A stretch of DNA of 64,000 bases. Origin: Nonomuraea gerenzanensis (GTDB taxonomy: Bacteria > Actinomycetota > Actinomycetes > Streptosporangiales > Streptosporangiaceae). Every line of letters starts with the position of its first letter. Positions within the stretch are counted from its first letter, which is position 1. Below, one piece after another: positions 1-8,216 of this stretch. The stretch is from assembly GCF_020215645.1 (NCBI RefSeq), contig NZ_CP084058.1, positions 3,286,001 through 3,350,000 of the forward strand, read 5' to 3'. The position numbers and the translations under genes are program-made. Below the pieces are notes generated by a model. The model was given only the letters and a program-made list of their open reading frames with translations. It was not told where the DNA came from and searched no databases.

Positions 1-389
1 TCGACCAGGTCGGTGTACTCGGGGTGGTGATCGATGAAGGCGCGTACGACCGGGCACATGATGGTGACCGTCTTGCCCTGCGCGCGCACGTCGTCGAGGA
101 CGCGTCTGATGAGTTCGGTGGCGATGCCCTGTTTGCGGTACTCGGGGAACACCGAGGTCGCCAGCAGTACGAGCCGGTCGTCGCCGGCGACGTCGTAGGG
201 CAGTCCGGCGATCTCGCGGTCGTCGAGGATGGCCTCGTAGATGCCGGCGTTCTCGTCATTGACGACTGTGAAGTCGAACGCGGGAGCACGGGGATCGTCG
301 ATCACCTCGTCCATGAGGACGCTCTGGTCCTCGCTGAGGGAGTTCTTCCCCTCGGGGTACTCGGAGGCGTAGCGGGTCGGGTCGGTCAT
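1..389 (-). CDS. GNAT-family N-acetyltransferase (COG2388-like), 3' end outside window
   Basis: Partial gene read leftward from an ATG at 389; its C-terminus lies beyond base 1. The visible 129 residues begin MTDPTRYASEYPEG. After an acidic stretch they run through a beta-strand block (AFDFTVVNDENAGIYEAIL) into the acetyl-CoA-binding segment FPEYRKQGIATELI and then VTIMCPVVRAFIDHHPEY. The QGIA loop and the CPVV-FI-HPEY ending are typical of the small YjdJ-like branch of GNAT proteins (about 100-150 residues), whose acyl acceptor is generally unknown. The gene points the same way as the oxidoreductase at 462-1379 but is 72 bases away, so an operon is possible and unproven. The family assignment is firm; the substrate is not known. 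Confidence 0.85.
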   Translation of the reverse strand, partial: MTDPTRYASEYPEGKNSLSEDQSVLMDEVIDDPRAPAFDFTVVNDENAGIYEAILDDREIAGLPYDVAGDDRLVLLATSVFPEYRKQGIATELIRRVLDDVRAQGKTVTIMCPVVRAFIDHHPEYTDLV

Positions 390-461
390 GGGATGCTCAT
401 TCGTGGTCACTCGTTCGCAGGCCGGGGCCGGTCATACGTGTTCTGGGGTGTGCCGGATCCT

Positions 462-1379
462 TCAGGGACGAATACAAATGATCGTCTTTCCTTTGATCCG
501 TTCAGTCGGGTTGAAGGCGGCGACGGCGTCGTCGAGGGCCGCCACGTTACCGATGTTCGTGCGCAGCCGGCCGTCCCGGACCCGCTGGACGATCTCACCC
601 AGTTGTGCGCGATCGGCCTCGACCACGAAGTCGACCGCCAGGCCCCCGGCCGGCTGCGCCTCGGGCGGGCCGGCGATGGTCACCAGCATCCCGCCGGCGC
701 GGACCAGGCCCGCGGACCGCCTGGCGATGTCGCCGCCGATCACGTCGAAGACCAGATCGACCCCGCCGACGTCTTCCAGGGTGTCGTGGTCCAGGTCGAC
801 GAACTCCTGCGCGCCGAAGTCGAGCGCCGTTCTCCGGTCGGCGGCACGTCCGGTGCCGATGACGTAGGCGCCGGCCTCCTTGGCGAGCTGGGTCACCATC
901 GAACCGACTCCACCGGCCGCGCCGTGCACGAGAACGCTCTGCCCCACCTCGAAGCGGCCGTGCACGAACAGTCCCTGCCACGCGGTCAGGCCCGAGATCG
1001 GCAGGCTCGCCCCCACCGTGAAGTCGACGTCGCCCGGCAGCGGCGCGAGATTACGCGCCTCGACGGCCACGAACTCGGCCAGGGTGCCGTCACGAGTCCA
1101 TTCCGCGAGCCCGAACACCCGCTGCCCCACCGACAGTCCTCTCGTGCCATAGCCGAGCGCGGTGACCACCCCGGCCACCTCGTGGCCGGGGATCGACGGC
1201 GTGCGGTCCCGGCCGAGGCGGTCGGTCCACGTTCCTGGCCACGTCAGCTCGCCGGGGGTGAATCCCGACGCGTGAACCTCAACCAGAACATCGTTCCCCG
1301 TCGCCTCCGGCTCAGGCCGTTCCGCCAGCGTCATCCCGGCCGTTCCCGCCGCCTCGTCCGTCACCACAATGGCCTTCAT
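462..1379 (-). CDS. NADP-dependent quinone oxidoreductase-type MDR protein
   Basis: This 305-residue medium-chain dehydrogenase/reductase lacks the structural zinc loop. An N-terminal GroES-like domain carries a PGHEVAGVV motif near residue 65. The Rossmann domain has the nucleotide-binding signature VLVHGAAGGVGSMVTQLAK near residues 150-168. It ends with the KGKTIICIRP type of terminus seen in zeta-crystallin/quinone-reductase-like NADPH enzymes. Such enzymes are cytosolic and reduce quinones, enones or similar electrophiles; the substrate cannot be read from sequence. The ATG at 1379 has a purine-rich GAGAGG about eight bases upstream. The long leader toward lpdA, about 240 bases and divergent, presumably holds both promoters. 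Confidence 0.9.
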   Translation of the reverse strand: MKAIVVTDEAAGTAGMTLAERPEPEATGNDVLVEVHASGFTPGELTWPGTWTDRLGRDRTPSIPGHEVAGVVTALGYGTRGLSVGQRVFGLAEWTRDGTLAEFVAVEARNLAPLPGDVDFTVGASLPISGLTAWQGLFVHGRFEVGQSVLVHGAAGGVGSMVTQLAKEAGAYVIGTGRAADRRTALDFGAQEFVDLDHDTLEDVGGVDLVFDVIGGDIARRSAGLVRAGGMLVTIAGPPEAQPAGGLAVDFVVEADRAQLGEIVQRVRDGRLRTNIGNVAALDDAVAAFNPTERIKGKTIICIRP

Positions 1380-1622
1380 CGGTACGCCTCTCGCTGTATC
1401 AGTCGCTCGCCGACACGAAAACTTCGGCTCATCCCCTTGGTGACGCGGGACGTCCCTGTCTTACCCGGCTGATCGGACGATCTGCGACGGGGAACGCAGC
1501 CCCGCCGCGCCGCCTCCGAGGCCAGGCGTCGCCTGAACGCCGCCGTTCCCCGGTGCGTTGGGAAGTCCCGTCGTGGACCGGCGTGACGTATGGCGCGACC
1601 GAGGCGGTCTAGGCTCTGGCTC

Positions 1623-3017
1623 GTGACCCATTTCGATGTCCTTGTCCTCGGTGCCGGCCCGGGGGGATACGTCGCCGCCATCCGCGCCGCGCAGCTCGGC
1701 AAGTCGGTCGCCGTCGTCGAGGAAAAGTATTGGGGCGGTGTCTGCCTCAATGTCGGCTGCATTCCGTCCAAGGCGTTGCTGCGCAACGCGGAGATCGCCC
1801 ACATCATCACCCAGGAGAAGGACACTTTCGGCATCACGGGTGAGCCGGGCATGGACTTCGCCGTCACCCACAAGCGCAGCCGTGGCGTCGCCGAAGCGAG
1901 CGCCAAGGGCGTGCACTACCTGATGAAGAAGAACAAGATCACGGAGATCAACGGCTGGGGCACCCTCACCGGGCCCACGTCGATCGGCGTCGTCAACGAC
2001 TCCCGGACCGCGTCCTACACCTTCGACAATGTGATCATCGCCGTTGGTGCCACGGTGCGGCTGGTACCGGGGGTCACGCTCTCCGAGAACGTGGTCACCT
2101 ATGAGGAGCAGATCCTCACCGATCAGCTGCCGAAGTCCATCGTCATCGGCGGTTCGGGCGCGATCGGGGTGGAGTTCGCCTACGTGCTCAAGAACTTCGG
2201 TGTCGACGTCACCATCGTGGAGTTCCTGGACCGGATGGTGCCGACCGAGGACAGCGATGTGTCCAGGGAACTGCTCCGCGCCTACAAGAAGCTGGGCGTC
2301 AAGGTGCTGCTGTCCACGGCGGTCAAGGGCGTCCAGGACACCGGCTCCGGCGTACGGGTGACGGTGGCCCCGTCCGCCGGCGGCGACGAGCGGCTGATCG
2401 AGGCTGACAAGTTCCTGGCAGCCTTCGGCTTCGCGCCGCGCACGCAGGGCTTCGGCCTGGAAGCCGCCGGTGTCGCGCTCACCGACCGTGGTGCGATCGC
2501 GGTCGATGCTCGCGGTCGCACCAACGTCGAGGGCGTCTACGCGATCGGTGACTGCACCGGCAAGCTGATGCTCGCTCACACCGCCGAGGCGATGGGCGTG
2601 GTCGCCGCGGAGACGATCGCCGGCGCGGAGACCATGGAGATCGACTTCGACATGATCCCGCGGGCGACGTTCTGCCGGCCGCAGATCGCCTCCTTCGGAT
2701 ACTCCGAAGCCCAGGCGAAGGAGAAGGGATACGACGTCAAGGTCGCGCAGTTCCCCTTCTCTGCCAACGGCAAGGCCCGTGGGCTGGCTGAAGGCGTCGG
2801 ATTCGTCAAGGTCGTCGCGGACGCGACGCACAACGAGTTGCTCGGCGCGCACATGATCGGCCCGGAGGTCACCGAGCTGCTACCCGCGTTGACGCTGGCC
2901 CGGCAGTGGGACCTGACGGCCGACGAGGTGGCCCGCAACATCTTCGCTCACCCGACACTGTCGGAGGCGATGAAGGAAGCCATCGAAGGCATCGCCGGCC
3001 ACATGATCAACCTCTAG
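1623..3017 (+). CDS. lpdA: dihydrolipoamide dehydrogenase (E3)
   Basis: FAD-dependent E3 component of 2-oxo-acid dehydrogenase complexes, reoxidising dihydrolipoyl groups with NAD+. The protein opens with the FAD-binding [10 protein letters not shown] motif, followed by the redox-active disulfide in [10 protein letters not shown]. It has a second Rossmann motif ([10 protein letters not shown]), the [11 protein letters not shown] motif, and the C-terminal HPTLSEA segment whose His-Glu pair acts as catalytic base. I chose the GTG at 1623 over the in-frame ATG at 1590 because it gives (M)[14 protein letters not shown] and 464 residues, the same length and start as the mycobacterial enzyme as I recall it. 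It stands alone here, with no E1/E2 genes beside it, so it may serve complexes encoded elsewhere. Confidence 0.95.
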   Translation: MTHFDVLVLGAGPGGYVAAIRAAQLGKSVAVVEEKYWGGVCLNVGCIPSKALLRNAEIAHIITQEKDTFGITGEPGMDFAVTHKRSRGVAEASAKGVHYLMKKNKITEINGWGTLTGPTSIGVVNDSRTASYTFDNVIIAVGATVRLVPGVTLSENVVTYEEQILTDQLPKSIVIGGSGAIGVEFAYVLKNFGVDVTIVEFLDRMVPTEDSDVSRELLRAYKKLGVKVLLSTAVKGVQDTGSGVRVTVAPSAGGDERLIEADKFLAAFGFAPRTQGFGLEAAGVALTDRGAIAVDARGRTNVEGVYAIGDCTGKLMLAHTAEAMGVVAAETIAGAETMEIDFDMIPRATFCRPQIASFGYSEAQAKEKGYDVKVAQFPFSANGKARGLAEGVGFVKVVADATHNELLGAHMIGPEVTELLPALTLARQWDLTADEVARNIFAHPTLSEAMKEAIEGIAGHMINL

Positions 3018-3185
3018 CCGTCTCCGCACCACAGCCGCGTCTGTGCATGATCGACGGGTGCCGCTCGCACACGCTGACGTAGCCGGGGGAGGACCTCTGC
3101 CCCGAACCAGCGGCCTCCCGGAGAAGCGCGCTGCGCGCGGCGGACTGCGTGCGCGTTGACAGTGGCTGCGGCAGGACCTTACGTT

Positions 3186-3199
3186 GGACTAAATCGTCC
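3186..3199. promoter_or_regulatory. GGAC-N6-GTCC palindromic operator, copy 1
   Basis: GGACTAAATCGTCC, about 80 bases upstream of the molybdoenzyme operon start at 3282. It is one of six related 14-bp palindromes between 3.1 and 9.0 kb. The copy number and promoter positions point to a transcription-factor site; the regulator is not identified. Confidence 0.65.
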
Positions 3200-3281
3200 A
3201 TTGTCGAGGTCGCTGTCGCCATCGGCCCCGACCGTGCGACGCCCACCACTAGAGACCGTTGAGTCTGGAAGAGAGCACAGG

Positions 3282-3878
3282 GTGACAATCTCCCGTGGCT
3301 TCTTCGGCCATCACGATCCGCGTGCCGTCGATCTGCCGCCCGGTCAGCATCTGACCCACGGATTCCCCGTGCTGACGGCCGGGCCGACACAGCTGATCTC
3401 GACGGAGGTGTGGAGCTTCACCATCACGCCTGAGAGCGGCCAGCCGAGGCGGTGGAGCTGGACCGAGATGATGGCGCTGCCCTCCGAGGAGATCGACGTC
3501 GACATCCACTGCGTGACCCGGTGGACGAAGCTCGGGACCCACTGGCGGGGCGTGGCACTCGACACCTTCTTCGAGGAGGTCGAGACCGACTACGCATACG
3601 CGATGGTGCATTCGTACGGGGGCTACACCACGAACCTCCCCTTGGAGGACCTTGTCGGGGGCAAGGCCTGGATCGTGTACGAGTATGAGGGAGAGCCGCT
3701 TCACGTCGAGCACGGTGGTCCGGCCAGGCTGCTGGTGCCCCATCTCTACTTCTGGAAGTCCGCGAAGTGGGTGAACGGCGTCTCGATGCAGCGCTCCGAC
3801 GAACCGGGCTTCTGGGAAGGCTTCGGCTATCACAACTACGGGAACCCATGGCGCGAGGAGCGCTACGCCGGTGACTGA
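3282..3878 (+). CDS. sulfite-oxidase-like molybdopterin-dependent oxidoreductase
   Basis: A 198-residue protein of the oxidoreductase molybdopterin-binding (SUOX/YedY) fold. The key feature is HCVTRWTKLGTHWRGV, whose Cys (about residue 77) corresponds to the molybdenum-ligating cysteine of the family. It is followed by the characteristic YTTNLPLEDL and the ARLLVPHLYFWKSAKWVNG stretch that contacts the cofactor. I placed the start at GTG 3282, preceded by a purine-rich GGAAGAGAG. An in-frame upstream ATG (3156) would add a low-complexity leader that runs through the operator. It has no signal peptide or heme domain, so it is probably cytosolic and receives electrons from the reductase that overlaps its stop codon. 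The substrate is unknown. Confidence 0.88.
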   Translation: MTISRGFFGHHDPRAVDLPPGQHLTHGFPVLTAGPTQLISTEVWSFTITPESGQPRRWSWTEMMALPSEEIDVDIHCVTRWTKLGTHWRGVALDTFFEEVETDYAYAMVHSYGGYTTNLPLEDLVGGKAWIVYEYEGEPLHVEHGGPARLLVPHLYFWKSAKWVNGVSMQRSDEPGFWEGFGYHNYGNPWREERYAGD

Positions 3879-4692
3879 CACGACTTCGACCGGGGGTCAG
3901 GCCGACGGCTCTGCTGAGGAGGCTCCGCCAGGAGGCATTCACTGGCGCAAGGCGACGCTCATCGGTCTGCACCCGCAGTCCTGGCATTCCCGGACACTCG
4001 CCCTGGACGTCCCCGGCTGGACCGGCCATCTGCCCGGTCAGCACGTAGACCTACGTCTCACAGCCGCGGACGGCTACTCGGCCCAACGCAGCTACTCGCT
4101 GGCGGAGCCCGCCGCGTCCAGCCGCGTCGCCGTCACCGTCGATCTCCTGCCTCACGGCGAGGTCTCGCCGTACCTGGTGGAGAGCATGGAGCTCGGTGAC
4201 GAGCTCGATGTGCGCGGGCCCATCGGCGGATGGTTCGTCTGGGAGCCGGGGGACCCGTCCATCGGGGGCGGTCCGGTACTCCTGATCGCCGGCGGGTCAG
4301 GGGTGGTGCCGCTGGTCACCATGCTGCGAGCCCGAAAGCGAGCAGGGGATTCGACGCCGACGATGCTCGTGTATTCGCTTCGCGGCCCCCGCGATCTCAT
4401 GTACGGGCCCGAGCTGGAAGAGTTGTCGGCCGATCTGTCCGCACCAGGGTCCGCCGAAGTGCGGCTCGTCTACACGCGCAAGATCCCCTACGGGCACCCC
4501 CGTCCAGCCTCACACCTCGCGATCGAGGACATCGAACCGCCGTCCGCGTGGCCGGAGCCCCTGGCGGTCCGGGTCTACGTGTGCGGATCCTCTGGCTTCG
4601 TCGACCACGCCACACGCCTGCTCCACAAGGCGGGATACCCCGACGATCGCATACGCACGGAACGATTCGGACCAACAGGAGCTGATCGATGA
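3871..4692 (+). CDS. FAD-binding ferredoxin-NADP reductase-like oxidoreductase
   Basis: A 273-residue flavin reductase. The FAD-binding motif RSYSLAEP is at about residues 73-80, the NAD(P)-binding LLIAGGSGVVPL near residue 135, and the C-terminal VYVCGSSGFVDHATRLL segment closes the nicotinamide pocket. No 2Fe-2S ferredoxin domain is attached. The GTG start lies inside the end of the preceding molybdoenzyme gene (8-base overlap), and its own stop overlaps the next ATG as ATGA, so the three genes are translationally coupled. The likely role is to shuttle electrons between NAD(P)H and the molybdenum protein. The family call is secure; the partner relationship is inferred from the operon. Confidence 0.9.
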   Translation: MTDTTSTGGQADGSAEEAPPGGIHWRKATLIGLHPQSWHSRTLALDVPGWTGHLPGQHVDLRLTAADGYSAQRSYSLAEPAASSRVAVTVDLLPHGEVSPYLVESMELGDELDVRGPIGGWFVWEPGDPSIGGGPVLLIAGGSGVVPLVTMLRARKRAGDSTPTMLVYSLRGPRDLMYGPELEELSADLSAPGSAEVRLVYTRKIPYGHPRPASHLAIEDIEPPSAWPEPLAVRVYVCGSSGFVDHATRLLHKAGYPDDRIRTERFGPTGADR

Positions 4693-5009
4693 GCTCGGAT
4701 TACTCGCCCCCGGCCACGCCCCACGGCGGCGCCGATTCAGGTGCGGTCTTGGACGGCAACGCCGCCGCCGGTGATTTCGCCGGGATCCTCGCAAGCGACC
4801 CGACCACCGTCATGGTCCGCTGCGGTAGCTGCGGCGCCACACAAGCGTTCGGACAACTGTCGGCATACCTGGGCGGACCGGGAACCGTGCTGCGCTGTCG
4901 CCGGTGTGAGGCGATGGTCGCCCGCGTGGCCAGGACACCACGGGGCACCTGGCTCGACCTCTCGGGCTCCAGCTCATGGCTGTTCCTGCCCACCCCAGGT
5001 CCCGCCTGA
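4689..5009 (+). CDS. DUF6510-like zinc-ribbon protein
   Basis: Third gene of the coupled molybdoenzyme operon, 106 residues. It has a conserved-looking LDGNAAAGDFAGIL segment followed by two CxxC knuckles, CGSC at residues 45-48 and CRRC at 70-73. These would form a rubredoxin/zinc-ribbon fold binding one metal ion. It ends in WLDLSGSSSWLFLP. As I recall, this family (DUF6510) often follows the same oxidoreductase pair in actinobacteria; its function is not established. A role as small electron carrier or assembly factor is possible but inferred. A strong hairpin terminator follows at 5020-5038. Confidence 0.8.
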   Translation: MSSDYSPPATPHGGADSGAVLDGNAAAGDFAGILASDPTTVMVRCGSCGATQAFGQLSAYLGGPGTVLRCRRCEAMVARVARTPRGTWLDLSGSSSWLFLPTPGPA

Positions 5010-5019
5010 CCGCGACCGC

Positions 5020-5038
5020 CGGGCGGCCAAGCCGCCCG
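5020..5038 (+). terminator. hairpin terminator of the molybdoenzyme operon
   Basis: Perfect 8-bp stem CGGGCGGC / GCCGCCCG with a 3-base loop, starting 11 bases after the stop codon at 5009 and followed by TT. It has no long T-run, as is common in high-G+C actinobacteria. Confidence 0.65.
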
Positions 5039-5170
5039 TTCCGACACGAAGGTCCGGCCTGGACTGGGAAGGGCTGATGAGGGGTACGGGGTGGGTGCTT
5101 GCCGGTGCCCGCCCTGGGCCGGTCGCGAGGGCGGATGCGGCCGGGTGAAGGATCGATGAGAGGAAGCGGA

Positions 5171-5476
5171 ATGAAGGCTGTGGTCGGGGAGACCGTCGTG
5201 GCCGAGGCCACGAACGAGGCGGTTGTCAGGATTGAGGGAAATGTCTACTTCCCGCCGGACTCGGTCGTGGCCGGCGCGCTCCGCGACAGCCCCACCCCCT
5301 ATGCCTGTCCCTGGAAGGGAAGGGCCCAGTATCACGACGTCCTGGCCGGCGAGACGGTGCTCCATGACGGGGCTTGGTCCTACCCGGACCTCTACGAGTC
5401 GGCGGTGGCGCGTGTAGGCCGCGACTTCAGTGGCTATGTCGCGTTCGATCAGGGCCAGATCCGGATCGAGAGCTGA
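5171..5476 (+). CDS. DUF427 domain protein
   Basis: A 101-residue small protein matching the DUF427 (nucleotidyltransferase-domain) family by its core. Visible segments are VYFPPDSV, the CPWKGRAQYHDV motif, DGAWSYPDLYESA and the FSGYVAFDQG ending. These proteins form a compact beta-rich fold; the biochemical role is unknown. The ATG at 5171 was chosen because AGGAAGCGGA lies immediately upstream. In-frame ATGs further 5' would add a tail not usual in the family. It stands alone between the operon terminator and the convergent glycosylase gene. Confidence 0.85.
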   Translation: MKAVVGETVVAEATNEAVVRIEGNVYFPPDSVVAGALRDSPTPYACPWKGRAQYHDVLAGETVLHDGAWSYPDLYESAVARVGRDFSGYVAFDQGQIRIES

Positions 5477-5501
5477 CCGGCCACGACGATGACCGAACAG
5501 G

Positions 5502-6179
5502 TCAGCCATGCGCAGGAAGAACGGCAGGGCGCAGTTCCCACATGTGACCCCTCAGGTACGACGTGGCATACGACCGATACGGTTGCCACGGCCCACTGCG
5601 CCGCTCCGCGGCCTTCGGCGTGATCACGCTGTTCAGCTGATCGAGTACGGTGATCGCTTGGCGCACAGTGAGGTCACCGGCCAGGAAGATGTCTGACCTG
5701 CGCAGGTAATGCAGCATGAACCGTTGCGCGGACGATGGACCGATACCGGGTACGGCCACGAGGAGGGCGTGGATCTCGGCATCCGTCATGGTCGCGAGTT
5801 CGTCGGGATCCAGCAGGCCGTCATCCACGCGTTCGGCGAGTGCACGGATCGTCCTGGATTTCTGGTGAGACAACCCGGCGTCGCGCAGGGTCCGTGCGTC
5901 GGTCGAGACGACACGCTCCGCAGTGATGGCGCCGCCGAACTGCGCGAGCAGCCGATGGTAGATCGCCAAGCTGGAGGCCCTGCTGAGCTGCCGCGAGGTG
6001 ACGGCGAAGGAGAGCCATTCGAGCGGGCTGCGCACCGTGACGGGCAGATGCGCGTCGTAGGCATCGATCGGCCCGGTCGACTGCACCCACCGGGCGAGCG
6101 GGTCGTCGAGCGAGCCCAAGTACTCAGCAGCCGCATGCTGCTCCTTGGTCGCACGCTTCCCCGTACGGGTCATGGTCAT
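5502..6179 (-). CDS. DNA-3-methyladenine glycosylase 2-like (AlkA-type HhH-GPD) protein
   Basis: A 225-residue HhH-GPD superfamily base-excision glycosylase, which would flip out and remove alkylated bases. The middle contains SRQLSRASSLAIYHRL and RTLRDAGLSHQKSRTIRAL. Then come the helix-hairpin-helix loop VPGIGPSSAQRFMLHYLRR and the catalytic Asp in FLAGDLTVRQAI. It lacks the N-terminal beta domain of E. coli AlkA, so it belongs to the short subfamily. I took the ATG at 6179 (MTMTRTGKR); longer in-frame starts read through the operator palindrome at 6201. That operator is only 22 bases upstream, so its regulator would probably repress or overlap this promoter. Confidence 0.88.
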   Translation of the reverse strand: MTMTRTGKRATKEQHAAAEYLGSLDDPLARWVQSTGPIDAYDAHLPVTVRSPLEWLSFAVTSRQLSRASSLAIYHRLLAQFGGAITAERVVSTDARTLRDAGLSHQKSRTIRALAERVDDGLLDPDELATMTDAEIHALLVAVPGIGPSSAQRFMLHYLRRSDIFLAGDLTVRQAITVLDQLNSVITPKAAERRSGPWQPYRSYATSYLRGHMWELRPAVLPAHG

Positions 6180-6200
6180 GGTCACCAGCCTGGCAAATCT

Positions 6201-6214
6201 GGACGATATAGTCC
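6201..6214. promoter_or_regulatory. GGAC-N6-GTCC palindromic operator, copy 2
   Basis: GGACGATATAGTCC between the divergent glycosylase (start 6179) and the SDR gene (start 6383). It is placed to affect both promoters. Same family as the sites at 3186, 7376, 7429, 8874 and 8963. Confidence 0.7.
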
Positions 6215-6382
6215 AGTAGAGGTTTGTGCTCCGGACGGACCGGCTAGACATCCAGGTACACGATGAGGGCGGGAACCGGCTCGCCGGCCTGCGAGCTCGG
6301 TGACCGAGGGCGAGTTCTCCTGCCCGCCTGGCACCCACGCGATGCCATGGGGCTGTCCAGCCGAGCCAACAACGAGGATGGG

Positions 6383-7138
6383 ATGATTGTCATGTCGGCA
6401 CGTACAGCCCTGATCACGGGCGGCACCAGCGGAATCGGGAAGGCGGCCGCGCGGACTCTGCACGAGCGCGGTTACCGCGTCGCTGTCACCGGACATCGTC
6501 AGGAGAGCGTCGCCCGGGCGCGGGAGGAGCTGCCCGACGACGTCCTGGTTCTGCAAGCCGATGCACGGTCGCTGTCGGACACCGACCGGGTCGTGTCCGA
6601 AATCGGAGCGCAATTCGGCAGCCTGACCACGCTGTTCCTGAACGCCGGTGTGAACCATCCGATGACGCTGGAGACCTGGGACGAGGCCGCCTACGACGAT
6701 GTGTTCGCCGTCAACACCAAGGGAGTGTTCTTCACCCTGGTCAAGGCGTTGCCGCTGCTGTCCGACGGTGCTTCGGTCATCGTCACCGTGGGGATCGGAG
6801 CAACACGCAGCCTGACCGGTAGCAGCGTCGCCGCCGGGTCCCACGGTGCGATGCTGGCCATGATCCCGACTCTGGCCCTGGAGCTCGCGCCGCGCCGCAT
6901 CCGCATCAACGCGGTCAGCCCCGGAATGACCGACACCCCGATGACGCGGGCCTCGATCCGGACGGCGACCGAAGACGTCGCGGGGACGATGACCGCGATG
7001 GCCGAGCGCAACCCCTTCGGCCGCCTCGGGACGCCGGAAGACGTCGCCGGGACGGTCGCTTTCCTGGCTTCGGACGATGCCGCGTACGTCACCGGGCAGG
7101 AGATCGTCGTGTCCGGGGGCGCAGGCTTGGCCATCTGA
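6383..7138 (+). CDS. SDR-family protein with missing catalytic Tyr/Lys
   Basis: A 251-residue classical-length short-chain dehydrogenase/reductase fold. The NAD(P)-binding TGGTSGIG is close to the N-terminus, the NAGVN motif is in place, and the C-terminal NAVSPGMTDTPM and YVTGQEIVVSGG segments are typical. At the usual YxxxK active site the sequence reads SVAAGSHGAM, so Tyr is replaced by Ala and Lys by His. Conventional hydride-transfer catalysis is therefore doubtful. The start at 6383 follows GAGG; ATG 6392 is an alternative. Operator copy 2 lies about 170 bases upstream. It could be a regulatory or binding protein, or use other residues. Confidence 0.88.
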   Translation: MIVMSARTALITGGTSGIGKAAARTLHERGYRVAVTGHRQESVARAREELPDDVLVLQADARSLSDTDRVVSEIGAQFGSLTTLFLNAGVNHPMTLETWDEAAYDDVFAVNTKGVFFTLVKALPLLSDGASVIVTVGIGATRSLTGSSVAAGSHGAMLAMIPTLALELAPRRIRINAVSPGMTDTPMTRASIRTATEDVAGTMTAMAERNPFGRLGTPEDVAGTVAFLASDDAAYVTGQEIVVSGGAGLAI

Positions 7139-7375
7139 CCGAAGCGTCACAGATGGGCGGGCCCGCTCTGCCGGCATTCGGCGTCGCCGCCCGACGCGAA
7201 GCGTGGCGCCAACGCGCGCCATCTCGTTGACCATCGTCCATGGCCGCGTGGACGACAAAGCGCACCACGCATCCGGCGATCAGCGAAATGCTCACTGGGC
7301 TCGACCGGACGCCCTTTCTCCGACCGACCCGCGCGACGCGGACTGGGGCGAAGCGATGGCGATGCCGGACCAACT

Positions 7376-7389
7376 GGACTATAGAGTCC
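7376..7389. promoter_or_regulatory. GGAC-N6-GTCC palindromic operator, copy 3
   Basis: GGACTATAGAGTCC, 153 bases before the GTG of the sigma factor gene and 53 bases (about five helical turns) from copy 4. The pair suggests cooperative binding by one regulator. Confidence 0.65.
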
Positions 7390-7428
7390 TCTAAGTGCGG
7401 CCATCTACGAGACAGAGCGCATTTGGAC

Positions 7429-7442
7429 GGACTATATCGTCC
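7429..7442. promoter_or_regulatory. GGAC-N6-GTCC palindromic operator, copy 4
   Basis: GGACTATATCGTCC, about 100 bases upstream of the sigma factor gene. An extra GGAC directly in front (7425-7428) creates an overlapping TGGACG...CGTCCA dyad. Confidence 0.7.
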
Positions 7443-7528
7443 ATTATACGGTGGGCGTAGGCGCGGTGTCGGGAGCGGCTCGACCAGCGCGTACACGGCT
7501 TGTACCGCTCTGACGAAAGAGGTTTGCG

Positions 7529-8167
7529 GTGGACGACTCGGAGATCGATCAAGAGAACCGCCGATGGGTGCGGGATCTCGCCGCCGCAGGCCCACGGAGA
7601 GAAGCGACATGCGCCGAGTTGTATCCCTTGCTGCTCCGCGTCGCGCGTTCCGAGGCTCGTCGACGCGCCTCCCTCCTCAAGCTGGACGGCCCGGAACTCG
7701 AGGACATCGCCCATCAGGCCGCCGCTGACGCGCTGATGGCCGTCACCGAGCGGTTGGACACCTTCCGGGGCGAGGCGCGGTTCACCACGTGGGCGAGCAA
7801 GTTCGCGATCCTCAACGTGGCCACGAAGATGAACCGCCACTTCTGGCGTCGCCACGAGATCCCCTACGAACAAGAGGATTGGTCCAAGCTCGCTTCTCGG
7901 CTCGACGTCGGCCCCGAGGGTGAGGCGCAGATGCGGGAATTCGCGGACGCTGTCTCGGCTGCGGTGAACGAGAACCTGTCCGACCGGCAGCGGCTCGTGT
8001 TCGTCGCGACGGTTCTCGACGGCATGCCGATGGATGTTCTGGCCGAAGAGCTGGGCTCGACCCACAACGCGCTGTACAAGGTGCTCTTCGACGCCAGGAA
8101 GAAACTCCGTGTCGCGCTGGTGGCCGATGGCTACCTGCCTGAGGCGCCTGTGATTCGGTCGGCCTGA
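7529..8167 (+). CDS. ECF-like RNA polymerase sigma factor
   Basis: A 212-residue sigma-70-family protein with only regions 2 and 4. Region 2 (about residues 35-110) includes LEDIAHQAAADALMAV and FRGEARFTTWASKFAILNVA, the core-binding and -10 recognition helices. Region 4 (about 150-200) reads LSDRQRLVFVATVLDGMPMDVLAEELG followed by the -35-binding helix STHNALYKVLFDARKKLR. The GTG start has AAAGAGG seven bases upstream. No anti-sigma gene is adjacent; the next gene is on the other strand. Two copies of the local palindrome precede it, so its transcription is probably controlled by the same unknown factor as its neighbours. Confidence 0.88.
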   Translation: MDDSEIDQENRRWVRDLAAAGPRREATCAELYPLLLRVARSEARRRASLLKLDGPELEDIAHQAAADALMAVTERLDTFRGEARFTTWASKFAILNVATKMNRHFWRRHEIPYEQEDWSKLASRLDVGPEGEAQMREFADAVSAAVNENLSDRQRLVFVATVLDGMPMDVLAEELGSTHNALYKVLFDARKKLRVALVADGYLPEAPVIRSA

Positions 8168-8216
8168 GGGTCGCCTGCAGCCATCTCGATCGAGAACGAC
8201 CGGGCGTGAACCGGGA

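Larger units (their letters stand above)
7139..7528. other. intergenic stretch with two operators before the sigma factor gene
   Basis: A 390-base gap. Its last 160 bases carry two GGAC-N6-GTCC palindromes (7376 and 7429) and an A/T-rich stretch, evidently the promoter of the sigma factor gene. The first 230 bases show no convincing gene. Confidence 0.6.

Noticed and set aside
24..1472. Long plus-strand frame over the first 1.4 kb
   Set aside because: It lies opposite the GNAT and quinone oxidoreductase genes and has no family resemblance; high G+C creates long antisense frames.
1474..1490. GGACGATCTGCGAC as a seventh regulon operator
   Set aside because: The right half-site is CGAC instead of GTCC; it is not a palindrome.
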